Assembly (NCBI GenBank): GCA_900769985.1
Contig: CAAGIS010000190.1
Span: forward strand, 1 to 25,839
Reading direction: 5' to 3'
Source of the DNA: Spirochaetia bacterium
Lineage (GTDB): Bacteria; Spirochaetota; Spirochaetia; Treponematales; Treponemataceae
DNA length: 25,839 nucleotides
Shown: piece by piece, positions 12,931 to 21,290 of the stretch
Layout of the letters: every line of letters starts with the position of its first letter
How positions within the stretch are numbered: the first letter of the stretch is position 1
The notes under the pieces: generated by a model
Databases searched by the model: none
What the model was told of the DNA's origin: nothing
Seen by the model: only the letters and a program-made list of their open reading frames with translations
Made by a program: the position numbers and the translations under genes

Positions 12931-15900
12931 ATGAAAATTCAAACTAAAATAACTGCCGTAGCTGCATCAATTGCTGTAGCTTCGACATTTGCCTTTGGTG
13001 CAACGATTTTAAAATATTTTTCACCGAATAATGACGGAGTACGCGATGTCCTTGAGTTTCCGTTTTCTGCGACAGATGACGGAAGGATTGTTTCATGGAA
13101 AATGGTAATTGAAAATTCACGCGGAAAAATAATCAGGACTATAGGAAACAAAACTACGCTGCCTGAAAAAATTACTGCAAGTTCAGTTTTAAAGCAGATT
13201 GGAAAAGCAAAGGAAAGCGTCATAATTCCTGAGTCTGTAATCTGGGACGGAACGATGGACGACGGAACTATCGCTCCAGATGGAGAATATTTTTATTACC
13301 TTTCTCTGACAGACGAAAAAGGCAACGAGTCAAAGACTAAAAAATACAATGTCTTTATTGATAATATAGCTCCAAAGGCAACAGTTACAGTTCCCGAAGG
13401 CGATGCGCTCGTATTTGGTGAAGGAGCAAAAGCTGTCTTCCATATAAAGCAGACTGGCACTCAAGAAAAAAAATGGACAGCTGAGATTTCTGACAAAGAC
13501 GGAAATGTCGTCAGGACTGTAAACTGGGAAAATTCAAAACCGTTTGATTTTACATGGGACGGAACAGATGACAAAGGAATGATTGTACCAGATGGGATTT
13601 ATAATTATGTCCTTACAGGCGAAGACCGTGCCGGCAACATTTCTAATGATGCTTCGATAAAAAACATTATATTTTCTGCAGAAAAGCCTGCAGCAAACAT
13701 AACGATAAACGGCTCAAAATATTTTTCAGTGCCTGAAAAAAGTACACAGACAAAAATTACGTTTGATGTAGACATTCCGTCTCCTACAGGAAGTGCAAAT
13801 AAACTTGTCGACTGGAATGTTGTCGTATGCAGCAAAGACGGAACTCTTGTCAGGACTTATAATGCAGAAACTTTAAAAACAAAAAATCCTGTATCAAAAA
13901 TTGAATTTGACGGAAAAGACGACAGCGGCAAAATAATTCCTGAAGGTGAATATTTTGCAAGAGTTTCTGCGCGGTATTTAAACGGATATGAAACGCAGCC
14001 TGTGAATACGAGTGTGTTTGTATTTGATATTACACCGCCTGAAGCTTCTGTTATTTCAAGCGGAAATATTTTTAGCCCTGACGGCGACGGCAGAAAAGAT
14101 TTTATGAATTTCAAATTCAGTGCAAAACAGAAAGGCGGTTCTCCTTTGCATAATTGGAATATGAAAATCGTAAATGTTAAAAATCCTGAAATTGCAGTCC
14201 TTGAATTTAACTATGGTGGATTTTGCCCGACAGAGTTTACCTGGAATGGTCTTGATAAAAACGGAAAGATTGCTCAGGACGGAGAATACGATCTTATACT
14301 TACAGGATCTGACATGGCAGGAAATACTGTCGTTCAGAAAACGGCAGAACATTTTGTTCTTGATACTTCAAAAACAGAAGTAATGCTTGCTTCAAGTGAT
14401 TTGATTTTTTCTCCGAATGATGACGGTGTTCAGGATTCAATTACATTTACACCTGTCATAAAAGACAGTCAGAGTGTTGCAAAATATAGATTTGAAATAA
14501 AAAACAAAAACGGCACTGTCGTTTATCAGATGTCAGGTTCTTCAAAAGTTCCTGCACAGATTGTATGGAATGGTAAAGACAATGCGAATAAAGTTCTTCC
14601 TGACGGCAAGTATTCTGCAAGCCTTACGATTGATTCGACAAACGGATCGCAGGCAAAAGTAGAAGTGCCGGAAATCATACTTGATACGGTGGCTCCTTCT
14701 GTTGAGCTTTCTGCAGAGTATCTTGTATTCAGTCCTGACGGCGACGGCAATAAAGATGAATTTGTCCTTACGACAAAGAATTGCTCTGAAGAAGATTTAT
14801 GGACAGTATCAATAGAAAATAAAAACGGTCGCGTTGTAAGGGAATATAAATTTAATAAGACTATTGCAGGCTCTGTAAATGCAAGCATTGCATGGGACGG
14901 AACTGACGAAGCAGGTAATAAAGTTCCTGACGGTACGTATTCTGTATCTGTAAAATCAGAAGATAAGGCTGGAAACAAATTTGCCAGAGTTATTGATAAA
15001 ATTGTTCTGGATACTCGTCCTGTAAAGGTTTATGTGACTGCTGAATTTGAAGGAATCTCTCCTTTGTCGCAGACTGGTCTTACGGCGCAGAAGTTTAATA
15101 TAAGGACATCTGTTCAGGATGGAATCAAGTCATGGAAATTTGACGTTGCAGATGAAAAAGGCAATGCGGTTTATTCAGTTTTTGGTGACGGACAGAATAA
15201 AGTTCCACCTAAAGAAATTTTATGGGACGGAAAAACTAAAGACCAAAATTACGCAGAAGGCTTGTTCTACGGACGGCTTTCGATGGAATACGAAAAAGGA
15301 AACAAAGTTTTGGAAAAATCTCCTGTGTTTGTATGTTCTTCAGTTCTGCCTCGTCTCAGCGTAAAAACTTATCCTGAGTTTTTCAGTCCTGATAATGACG
15401 GCACTGGCGACGAACTTTCTATAAATCTTCAGGCTCAGTGTTCTGGAAAACTTGCAGGCTGGTCGTTCGTGATTTTTAATCCTGAGGAATCTGGCAAAAA
15501 AGACAAGCCTTTCTGGAAAGTTTCCGGTACGAATAAATTTTCTGACTCGCTTTTGTGGAACGGTTTGAGCAATGTTTCAAAAGAGAAAAACGGACAGGCT
15601 GAACGAGTACAGTCGGCAATGGATTATCCTTGGGAATTTACAGTTACTGACAGTCTCGGACTTACTTCAAAAATCCGCGGCAAGATTTCAATCGACATTC
15701 TTGTAATCCGTGACGGAAATGTTTTGAAGATGGCTGTTCCTGCGATTTTGTTCCGTGCAAACCATGCAGATTTTAAAACTGCAAAAGAAGCTCCTGGCAG
15801 TAAAATTACTGTTGAACAGGCGCAGAACAATGAGCGCGTATTAAAACGTGTTGCAGAAGTTCTTCAGAAATTTCCTGATTACACAATTACAATTGTCGGT

Positions 15901-16140
15901 CATGCAAATAATACGACAGGAACAGAAGCAGAAGAAACTTCGACAGCAAACGGAAATATTCCTCTTATTCCGCTTTCTAAAGACAGGGCAGATTTTGTAA
16001 AATCAAGGCTCGTTGAATATGGCATTGACGAACGCCGTATGAAGACAGAAGGCAAGGGCGGTCGTGAACGCATTGCCGCTTTAAACGACAGGGAAAACTG
16101 GTGGAAAAACCGCCGTGTTGAATTCCTTCTGCATAAATAA
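12931..16140 (+). CDS. Large FlgD-Ig repeat protein with C-terminal OmpA domain
   Basis: This is a 1069-residue exported protein. Residues 1-23 are a signal peptide (ending AFG before ATILKYF). Five FSPxxDGxxD motifs, at F30, F381, F493, F600 and F818, look like Ca2+-binding loops of gliding-motility/CHU-type domains. About eight modules carry W(D/N)G, then PDGxYxY and AGN, typical of FlgD-like Ig folds. The last 130 residues are an OmpA/MotB-like peptidoglycan-binding domain: VGHANNT (990-995), LSKDRADFVKSRLVEYGI with R1019, and NRRVEFLL at 1060-1067. The usual Asp of the GHTDNTG motif is Asn (N993). AGGAG precedes the ATG. It probably links the outer membrane or its barrel partner to peptidoglycan, with a long Ig stalk. 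A strong terminator follows. Confidence 0.87.
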   Translation: MKIQTKITAVAASIAVASTFAFGATILKYFSPNNDGVRDVLEFPFSATDDGRIVSWKMVIENSRGKIIRTIGNKTTLPEKITASSVLKQIGKAKESVIIPESVIWDGTMDDGTIAPDGEYFYYLSLTDEKGNESKTKKYNVFIDNIAPKATVTVPEGDALVFGEGAKAVFHIKQTGTQEKKWTAEISDKDGNVVRTVNWENSKPFDFTWDGTDDKGMIVPDGIYNYVLTGEDRAGNISNDASIKNIIFSAEKPAANITINGSKYFSVPEKSTQTKITFDVDIPSPTGSANKLVDWNVVVCSKDGTLVRTYNAETLKTKNPVSKIEFDGKDDSGKIIPEGEYFARVSARYLNGYETQPVNTSVFVFDITPPEASVISSGNIFSPDGDGRKDFMNFKFSAKQKGGSPLHNWNMKIVNVKNPEIAVLEFNYGGFCPTEFTWNGLDKNGKIAQDGEYDLILTGSDMAGNTVVQKTAEHFVLDTSKTEVMLASSDLIFSPNDDGVQDSITFTPVIKDSQSVAKYRFEIKNKNGTVVYQMSGSSKVPAQIVWNGKDNANKVLPDGKYSASLTIDSTNGSQAKVEVPEIILDTVAPSVELSAEYLVFSPDGDGNKDEFVLTTKNCSEEDLWTVSIENKNGRVVREYKFNKTIAGSVNASIAWDGTDEAGNKVPDGTYSVSVKSEDKAGNKFARVIDKIVLDTRPVKVYVTAEFEGISPLSQTGLTAQKFNIRTSVQDGIKSWKFDVADEKGNAVYSVFGDGQNKVPPKEILWDGKTKDQNYAEGLFYGRLSMEYEKGNKVLEKSPVFVCSSVLPRLSVKTYPEFFSPDNDGTGDELSINLQAQCSGKLAGWSFVIFNPEESGKKDKPFWKVSGTNKFSDSLLWNGLSNVSKEKNGQAERVQSAMDYPWEFTVTDSLGLTSKIRGKISIDILVIRDGNVLKMAVPAILFRANHADFKTAKEAPGSKITVEQAQNNERVLKRVAEVLQKFPDYTITIVGHANNTTGTEAEETSTANGNIPLIPLSKDRADFVKSRLVEYGIDERRMKTEGKGGRERIAALNDRENWWKNRRVEFLLHK

Positions 16141-16153
16141 TTTTTGACTAAAC

Positions 16154-16190
16154 CGGACGGCAGAAAAATAACTGCTGTCCGTATTTTTAT
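16154..16190 (+). terminator. Rho-independent terminator after the OmpA-domain gene
   Basis: CGGACGGCAG (16154-16163) pairs with CTGCTGTCCG (16172-16181) with one G-U, followed by TATTTTTAT. It separates the barrel/OmpA operon from the sugar-nucleotide genes. Confidence 0.85.
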
Positions 16191-16232
16191 CTTATCAATG
16201 TTTGCATTGCAAACTTTCTTATGGGGGAATAA

Positions 16233-17417
16233 ATGAAAATTGCTGTTGCTGGAACAGGTTATGTAGGACTGTCAAATGCGGTTCTTCTTTCGCAGCATAA
16301 CGAAGTAAAAGCTGTTGACGTCATTCAAGAAAAAGTTGATTTAATCAATAATAAAAAATCTCCGATTGTAGACAAAGAAATTGAAGAGTATCTTGTCTGT
16401 AAAAATTTAAATCTTGTAGCCACGACTGATGCTGAGTTTGCATATAAAAATGCAGATTTTGTAATTATTTCAACTCCTACAAATTATGACGTTGAAAAAA
16501 ATTTTTTTGATACGAGTTCAATAGAAGTCGTAATCAATCTTGTAAAAAAATATAATCCTGATGCTGTTATCGTAATAAAGTCTACCATCCCTGTAGGATA
16601 TACAGAACGAATCAGAAAAGAAATGAATTATAAAAACATTCTTTTTTCGCCTGAGTTTTTGCGCGAAGGACATGCACTTTATGATAATCTTTATCCGTCT
16701 CGCATTGTCGTAAGCTATCCAAAAGATGCCCCGGAACTAAAAGAAAAAGCGCAGCAGTTTGCATCTCTTTTAAAACAGGGTGCAATAAAAGAAGATATTG
16801 AAATTCTCTATCCTCACTGCACGGAAGCAGAGGCAATCAAGCTTTTTGCAAATACATATCTTGCTGTCCGTGTTGCATATTTTAACGAACTTGATACTTA
16901 TGCAGAAATGAATAATCTTGATACAAGTCAGATTATAAAAGGAATAAGCCTTGACCCAAGAATCGGTGATTTTTACAACAATCCGAGTTTTGGTTATGGA
17001 GGTTACTGCCTGCCAAAAGATACAAAACAACTTAAAGCAAATTTTGCAGGAATTCCTCAAGATATGATAAGCGCTGTAGTGGCTTCAAATGATACAAGAA
17101 AAGAACATATTACGAATATGGTTGCTGCAAAAAATCCTGAGTGCGTCGGTATTTACCGTCTTACGATGAAAGCCGGTAGTGACAATTTCCGCCAGAGTGC
17201 AATTCAGGGAATAATGAACAGATTAAAAAGCCGGGGAATTCACGTCGTAATTTATGAACCTACTTTAAAAAGTGCTGATTTTGAAGGTTACCCTGTAGTT
17301 GAATCACTTGCAGATTTTAAGGCAAAATGCGATGTCATAATCTGCAACAGAATGAGCGCTGATTTATCTGACGTAAAAGATAAAGTTTATACACGAGATT
17401 TATTTGGAAAGGACTGA
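16233..17417 (+). CDS. UDP-glucose 6-dehydrogenase (nucleotide-sugar dehydrogenase)
   Basis: This 394-residue cytoplasmic enzyme oxidises UDP-glucose to UDP-glucuronate with two NAD+, a precursor for acidic surface polysaccharides. It has an N-terminal Rossmann fold with GTGYVG at 7-12, ISTPTNYD and KSTIPVGYT, then SPEFLREG, the central helix with KLFANTYLAVRVAYFNEL, and the catalytic Cys in FGYGGYCLPKDTKQL (C259). The C-terminal domain is complete. The short length (about 390) and the SPEFLREG and NTYLAVRVAYFNEL wording are those of the UDP-glucose type rather than GDP-mannose dehydrogenase. A GGGGGA site precedes the ATG. A permease gene follows 4 bp after the stop. Confidence 0.92.
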   Translation: MKIAVAGTGYVGLSNAVLLSQHNEVKAVDVIQEKVDLINNKKSPIVDKEIEEYLVCKNLNLVATTDAEFAYKNADFVIISTPTNYDVEKNFFDTSSIEVVINLVKKYNPDAVIVIKSTIPVGYTERIRKEMNYKNILFSPEFLREGHALYDNLYPSRIVVSYPKDAPELKEKAQQFASLLKQGAIKEDIEILYPHCTEAEAIKLFANTYLAVRVAYFNELDTYAEMNNLDTSQIIKGISLDPRIGDFYNNPSFGYGGYCLPKDTKQLKANFAGIPQDMISAVVASNDTRKEHITNMVAAKNPECVGIYRLTMKAGSDNFRQSAIQGIMNRLKSRGIHVVIYEPTLKSADFEGYPVVESLADFKAKCDVIICNRMSADLSDVKDKVYTRDLFGKD

Positions 17418-17421
17418 TTGT

Positions 17422-18762
17422 ATGTTTCAAAGTGTTGTACCGTTTTTAAAATGGATTGTTCTGGCAGTTGCAGGATTGATGTATTTTTTTGTAATTCTGT
17501 TTCAAGAAAAAAAAGTCTGGTTTACAAGTATTGCTGCCGTCCTGCTTTTTATTTTGGGAACTTTTCTTTTTCCAAATTCAATTTTTAATCCGCAGGAAAA
17601 TTATTTTGCAATATGTACTCATGTTCTGGGTGAACTTATAAACTGGAATGTCCTGTTGATTTATATAGGCAGCATGATAATAGCTTCTCTTTTTATTTAT
17701 TCAAAAGTGCCGTCAAGGATTGCAGACAGACTTGTTGCCGTTTCACCGAATACTGGAATTGCAGTAATTTTAATTCTCGCAATGACAGGCATAATTTCTA
17801 TTTTTGTAGAAAACGTTGCAACAGTTTTAGTAATGGCACCGATAGCACTTTCGCTTTCTAAAAAATTAAAACTTAATCCAGTGCCGTTTTTAATCGGTCT
17901 TGCCGTAATGTCAAATCTTGAAGGTACAGCAACTTTAGTAGGTGATCCGCCGAGCATGATTTTTGCAAGTTATGCAGGCTATAACTTTAATGACTTTTTT
18001 ATGAAAGACGGAAGGATTTCAATTTTCTTTTTTATTCAGGCAGGACTTATTGCAGGATGTCTTTTCTTTTATTTTATCTTTGGAAAAGTAAGGGAGAAAG
18101 TTCAGGTAGAAAAAGATGATGTCATTTCGTATTTTCCGCTTGTACTGCTTCTTGTAATGATTTTTGGACTTGCAGGTATTTCGTTTTTTTCAAGTGAACT
18201 CGGTTACAGTTCCGGCATCTTTGTTTTTTCACTTGGTGTAATCGGATTGCTCTGGTATAAAATCTGTCAGAAAAAAAATGTTGGTGAATTATGGACTTTG
18301 ATTAAGGAACTTGACTGGGAAACAATTTTTTTCTTAATCGGAATTTTTGTTGTAGTAGGCGCAATTTCAGAAACAGGGCTTTTAGATGATTTTGCATCTT
18401 TCCTTGCAAAGATTACAGGCGGCTCAAAACTTCTCGGTTTTGTCCTTATTCTGCTTTTTTCAATTTTAATTTCGGGATTTGTAGATAATGTTCCGTATAT
18501 TATCGTAATGCTTCCTGTTGCAGGAACTCTTGCCGTAAACATTGGAATTGCAAAAGAACTTTATATGTTCGCTTTGCTTATAGGTTCATGTTTAGGCGGA
18601 AATTTAACGCCGTTTGGTGCTTCTGCAAATGTCGTTGCAATGGGAATATTGAAAAAAGAAGGTTATCCGATTTCTTTCAGAAAATTTTTGAAAATCGGCG
18701 CACCTTTTACATTGCTTACTACTTTGGCGGCTGCTTTATTGCTGTGGTTTGTGTGGAGCTAG
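17422..18762 (+). CDS. ArsB/NhaD-type ion transporter superfamily permease
   Basis: The protein has 446 residues from the ATG at 17422, for which AAGGA at 17409-17413 is well placed; an in-frame TTG at 17404 inside the previous gene is less likely. There are about 11-12 membrane helices. An internal duplication is clear: ENVATVLVMAPIAL in the first half matches DNVPYIIVMLPVAG in the second, and NLEGTATLVGDPPSMIF matches LGGNLTPFGASANVV. These are the hallmark helix-hairpin motifs of the ArsB/NhaD/CitM ion transporter superfamily. The substrate (Na+/H+ exchange, arsenite, or a carboxylate or anion) cannot be decided. Its position between two sugar-nucleotide genes is unexpected; it may simply share the transcript of the upstream dehydrogenase, four bases away. 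Confidence 0.85.
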   Translation: MFQSVVPFLKWIVLAVAGLMYFFVILFQEKKVWFTSIAAVLLFILGTFLFPNSIFNPQENYFAICTHVLGELINWNVLLIYIGSMIIASLFIYSKVPSRIADRLVAVSPNTGIAVILILAMTGIISIFVENVATVLVMAPIALSLSKKLKLNPVPFLIGLAVMSNLEGTATLVGDPPSMIFASYAGYNFNDFFMKDGRISIFFFIQAGLIAGCLFFYFIFGKVREKVQVEKDDVISYFPLVLLLVMIFGLAGISFFSSELGYSSGIFVFSLGVIGLLWYKICQKKNVGELWTLIKELDWETIFFLIGIFVVVGAISETGLLDDFASFLAKITGGSKLLGFVLILLFSILISGFVDNVPYIIVMLPVAGTLAVNIGIAKELYMFALLIGSCLGGNLTPFGASANVVAMGILKKEGYPISFRKFLKIGAPFTLLTTLAAALLLWFVWS

Positions 18763-18784
18763 TTTTTGCATTGTAAAACTCTGA

Positions 18785-18813
18785 TTGCTTTTTATTTACT
18801 GTTTGATTATAAT
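18785..18813 (+). promoter_or_regulatory. Promoter of the fucose synthase/ABC export operon
   Basis: TTGCTT (18785-18790), a 17-bp spacer and a consensus TATAAT (18808-18813), giving a leader of about 25 nt with AAGGAAG before the ATG at 18844. It lies between the permease and the fucose synthase genes and could drive the whole run to 24671. Confidence 0.65.
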
Positions 18814-18843
18814 TAACGAATTGTATTAAGGAAGTGTGTTTTT

Positions 18844-19806
18844 ATGGAAAAAGATGCTAAAATTTATGTTGCAGGTCACAGAGGACTTGTAGGAAGTGCA
18901 ATTTGCCGTGATTTACAGTCAAAAGGATATACAAATATAATTACCCGGACTCACAGTGAACTTGATTTGACAAATCAAGCTGCCGTAAATGAGTTTTTTG
19001 CAAAAGAAAAACCGGAATATGTTTTTTTAGCCGCAGCCCACGTAGGCGGAATCGGTGCTAATTCAACACATCCGGCTGCTTTTATTTATCAGAATATGAT
19101 GATAGGTTTTAATATTGTAGAAGCAGCATATCAAAATAATGTAAAAAAATTGATGAATCTAGGTTCAACATGTATTTATCCTAAAATGGCACCGCAACCA
19201 TTAAAAGAAGAATATCTTTTGACAGGTCAGCTTGAACCTACAAATGATGCTTATGCAATGGCAAAAATTTCTGTCATAAAATTATGCACAAAATATAATT
19301 TTGAATACGGGACAAATTATCTTTCCGTAATGCCGACAAATCTTTACGGTCCGGGCGACAATTACGATTTACAGGGTTCGCATGTTCTGCCGGCATTGAT
19401 AAGAAAATTTCACGAAGCAAAAGTCAGTGGCGAAGATATCGTTCATCTTTGGGGCGATGGTTCTCCTGAAAGGGAATTTTTGTATAGCGAAGATTTGGCT
19501 TCTGCTGTCGTTTATCTTATGGAACATTGCGATGCAAAAGATTTGCGTACAGAAACTGGTGATTTTGTAAATGTCGGAACAGGTGTTGACCAGACAATAA
19601 AGTCTGTTGCAGAACTCGTGCGTGATGTCGTTTATGCAGATGCTACCGGCCGTACCTGTAAAATGGAATGGGATACTTCAAAACCAAACGGCACTCCAAA
19701 AAAACTGTGCGATGTATCGCGGCTTACTGCACTTGGCTGGAAGGCAACGACAGATTTTAAAACTGGCATAGAAAAATCTTATGAAGATTTTAAAAAGCGA
19801 TTTTAA
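18844..19806 (+). CDS. fcl: GDP-L-fucose synthase
   Basis: This 320-residue NADPH-dependent epimerase/reductase converts GDP-4-keto-6-deoxymannose to GDP-L-fucose for surface glycans. It is a short-chain dehydrogenase fold with GHRGLVGSA (G11-G17), LAAAHVGGI, the active-site S108 in GSTCIYP, and the Y137-x3-K141 catalytic pair. NLYGPGDNYD, SHVLPALIRKFHEAK and WGDGSPEREFLYSEDLA are diagnostic for this enzyme. Length matches the family (about 310-320). The partner GDP-mannose 4,6-dehydratase is not in the window. The next gene, an ABC permease, starts 15 bp later and is probably co-transcribed, which may be accidental or may connect glycan and envelope export. Confidence 0.94.
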   Translation: MEKDAKIYVAGHRGLVGSAICRDLQSKGYTNIITRTHSELDLTNQAAVNEFFAKEKPEYVFLAAAHVGGIGANSTHPAAFIYQNMMIGFNIVEAAYQNNVKKLMNLGSTCIYPKMAPQPLKEEYLLTGQLEPTNDAYAMAKISVIKLCTKYNFEYGTNYLSVMPTNLYGPGDNYDLQGSHVLPALIRKFHEAKVSGEDIVHLWGDGSPEREFLYSEDLASAVVYLMEHCDAKDLRTETGDFVNVGTGVDQTIKSVAELVRDVVYADATGRTCKMEWDTSKPNGTPKKLCDVSRLTALGWKATTDFKTGIEKSYEDFKKRF

Positions 19807-19821
19807 TTTACGGAATTTTTG

Positions 19822-21273
19822 ATGTTTACACTGCGGTTTGCGTTTAAAAATATTGTTTCAAGAAAAAGCTCTCTTGTTATAGTTTTGTTCATTGCATTTT
19901 CCATTGGGATTCTTGTTATGGCAAATGCAGTTTTTGACGGAACTGGCAACGGAATTGAAAAAGTTTTTTCAACAAGTTTTACAGGCGATGTAGTAATAAG
20001 ACCTGTAACTGATTTTCCGATGAGCCTTTTTGGTGACGAAACGCCTGTAACAGGTGAACTTTCAGAACTTCCTCGTATTGTTCCGTATAAAAATGTCATT
20101 GAGTATGCAGAAAGTCAGAGTCAGGTACAAAAGACTTGTCCGCAACTGACAGGACAGGCTGCCTTAAAAATGCATGGTGCAACTGTATCGTCTGTAGTTT
20201 TTGGTGTCAATGCAGAAAAATATCTTGAGATTATGACAGGAATTACTCTTTTAGAAGGGCGTCCTTATTCAGAAAACGAAAAAGCCGTTTTACTTTCTGA
20301 AAATGTAAAATCAACGATAGAAGAAAAGTCTGGTAAAACTGTCAATGTGGGAGATGAAATTCAACTTATATCAAGTAACGGGTCTTCTTATACGTTGCGC
20401 AGTGCTGTAGTTTCAGGAATTTACCGTTACGAAGTTCATAATGATTTGCAGGATAATATTCTGCTTTGCGACCCGGAAACAGTACGTTCTCTTTTGGGAA
20501 TCGAGTCACTTTCAACTTCAATTTCAATTGACAAAAGTGAATCTGCCATGATTGACGATTTTGAAAATATCGAAGACTTATTTGGCGAAGAAGAGTTTTT
20601 TGCAGTAAATGACAGTCTGGAATCTGATTTGGAAAAACCGCTTGCACAAAGTTCAGCAGAAAATATTATAGAAGAAGATGCTTCTAAGACAACGTGGAAT
20701 TACATAATCTGCAAATTGAACGATGGCGAAAACCCAGTTAAGTTCGTAAAAAAAGCAAATAAGTTTTTTGCAGCAAATGAAATGAACGTTACCGCAATTA
20801 CATGGAAGGCCGCTGCCGGAATGGCTGCCCAGTATGTTTATTGGATGCGGCTGATTTTTAATATAGGGCTGCTTTTGTTAATCGGTACAGGATTTATAGT
20901 CGTAAACAATACGCTCATAATCGCTGCAATGGACAGGACAAAAGAAACTGGCGCATTGAGGGCAATCGGTGCTGACAGGCATTTTATTGCAACTGAATAT
21001 CTTTTTGAAACATTAATGCTCACAGTTACCGCAGGAATTTTAGGATGCATAATCGGAGTTATCGGCAATAACATTCTAGTTAATGCTCACATAACTTTTT
21101 CTAATATGTATTTAATTCAGCTTTTTGGCGGAACAGAATTAAAGCCGTCCGTTACATTCAGCAATCTTTTGTCGGGAATGGCTCTGTCGCTTTTGCTTGC
21201 CGTAATAGGCTGGATTTATCCTGTTCATATTGCACTTGACACAAGTCCTGTTGTTGCGATGGAGCATATATAA
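19822..21273 (+). CDS. FtsX/LolE/MacB-type ABC transporter permease 1
   Basis: The protein has 483 residues from the ATG at 19822, 7 nt after a CGGA site; a TTG directly before it is rejected. It is an inner-membrane permease with type VII (MacB/Lol) topology: one N-terminal helix (about 18-38), a large periplasmic domain and three C-terminal helices (about 340-372, 393-415 and 447-472). The coupling motif KETGALRAIGA before the third helix is typical of FtsX-domain permeases. An acidic stretch at about 237-290 (FENIEDLFGEEEFF and similar) is an unusual insertion in the periplasmic part. The next gene is a second permease 17 bp later, so the pair probably forms a heterodimer. The ATPase is on the opposite strand at 24727-25455. 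Confidence 0.88.
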   Translation: MFTLRFAFKNIVSRKSSLVIVLFIAFSIGILVMANAVFDGTGNGIEKVFSTSFTGDVVIRPVTDFPMSLFGDETPVTGELSELPRIVPYKNVIEYAESQSQVQKTCPQLTGQAALKMHGATVSSVVFGVNAEKYLEIMTGITLLEGRPYSENEKAVLLSENVKSTIEEKSGKTVNVGDEIQLISSNGSSYTLRSAVVSGIYRYEVHNDLQDNILLCDPETVRSLLGIESLSTSISIDKSESAMIDDFENIEDLFGEEEFFAVNDSLESDLEKPLAQSSAENIIEEDASKTTWNYIICKLNDGENPVKFVKKANKFFAANEMNVTAITWKAAAGMAAQYVYWMRLIFNIGLLLLIGTGFIVVNNTLIIAAMDRTKETGALRAIGADRHFIATEYLFETLMLTVTAGILGCIIGVIGNNILVNAHITFSNMYLIQLFGGTELKPSVTFSNLLSGMALSLLLAVIGWIYPVHIALDTSPVVAMEHI

Positions 21274-21290
21274 TAACGGAGTTTTGCGTA

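Noticed and set aside
14526..14978. A 150-codon open frame on the minus strand inside the OmpA-domain gene.
   Set aside because: It lies wholly antisense to a well-supported gene with strong domain motifs, has no ribosome site and has a low-complexity Ser/Pro/Thr composition typical of a reverse-frame shadow.
12931..16140. Recurrent DNA motifs as a possible CRISPR or tandem nucleotide repeat.
   Set aside because: The similarity is at protein level (FSPxxDGxxD and WDG modules) with divergent DNA, irregular spacing and an intact reading frame.
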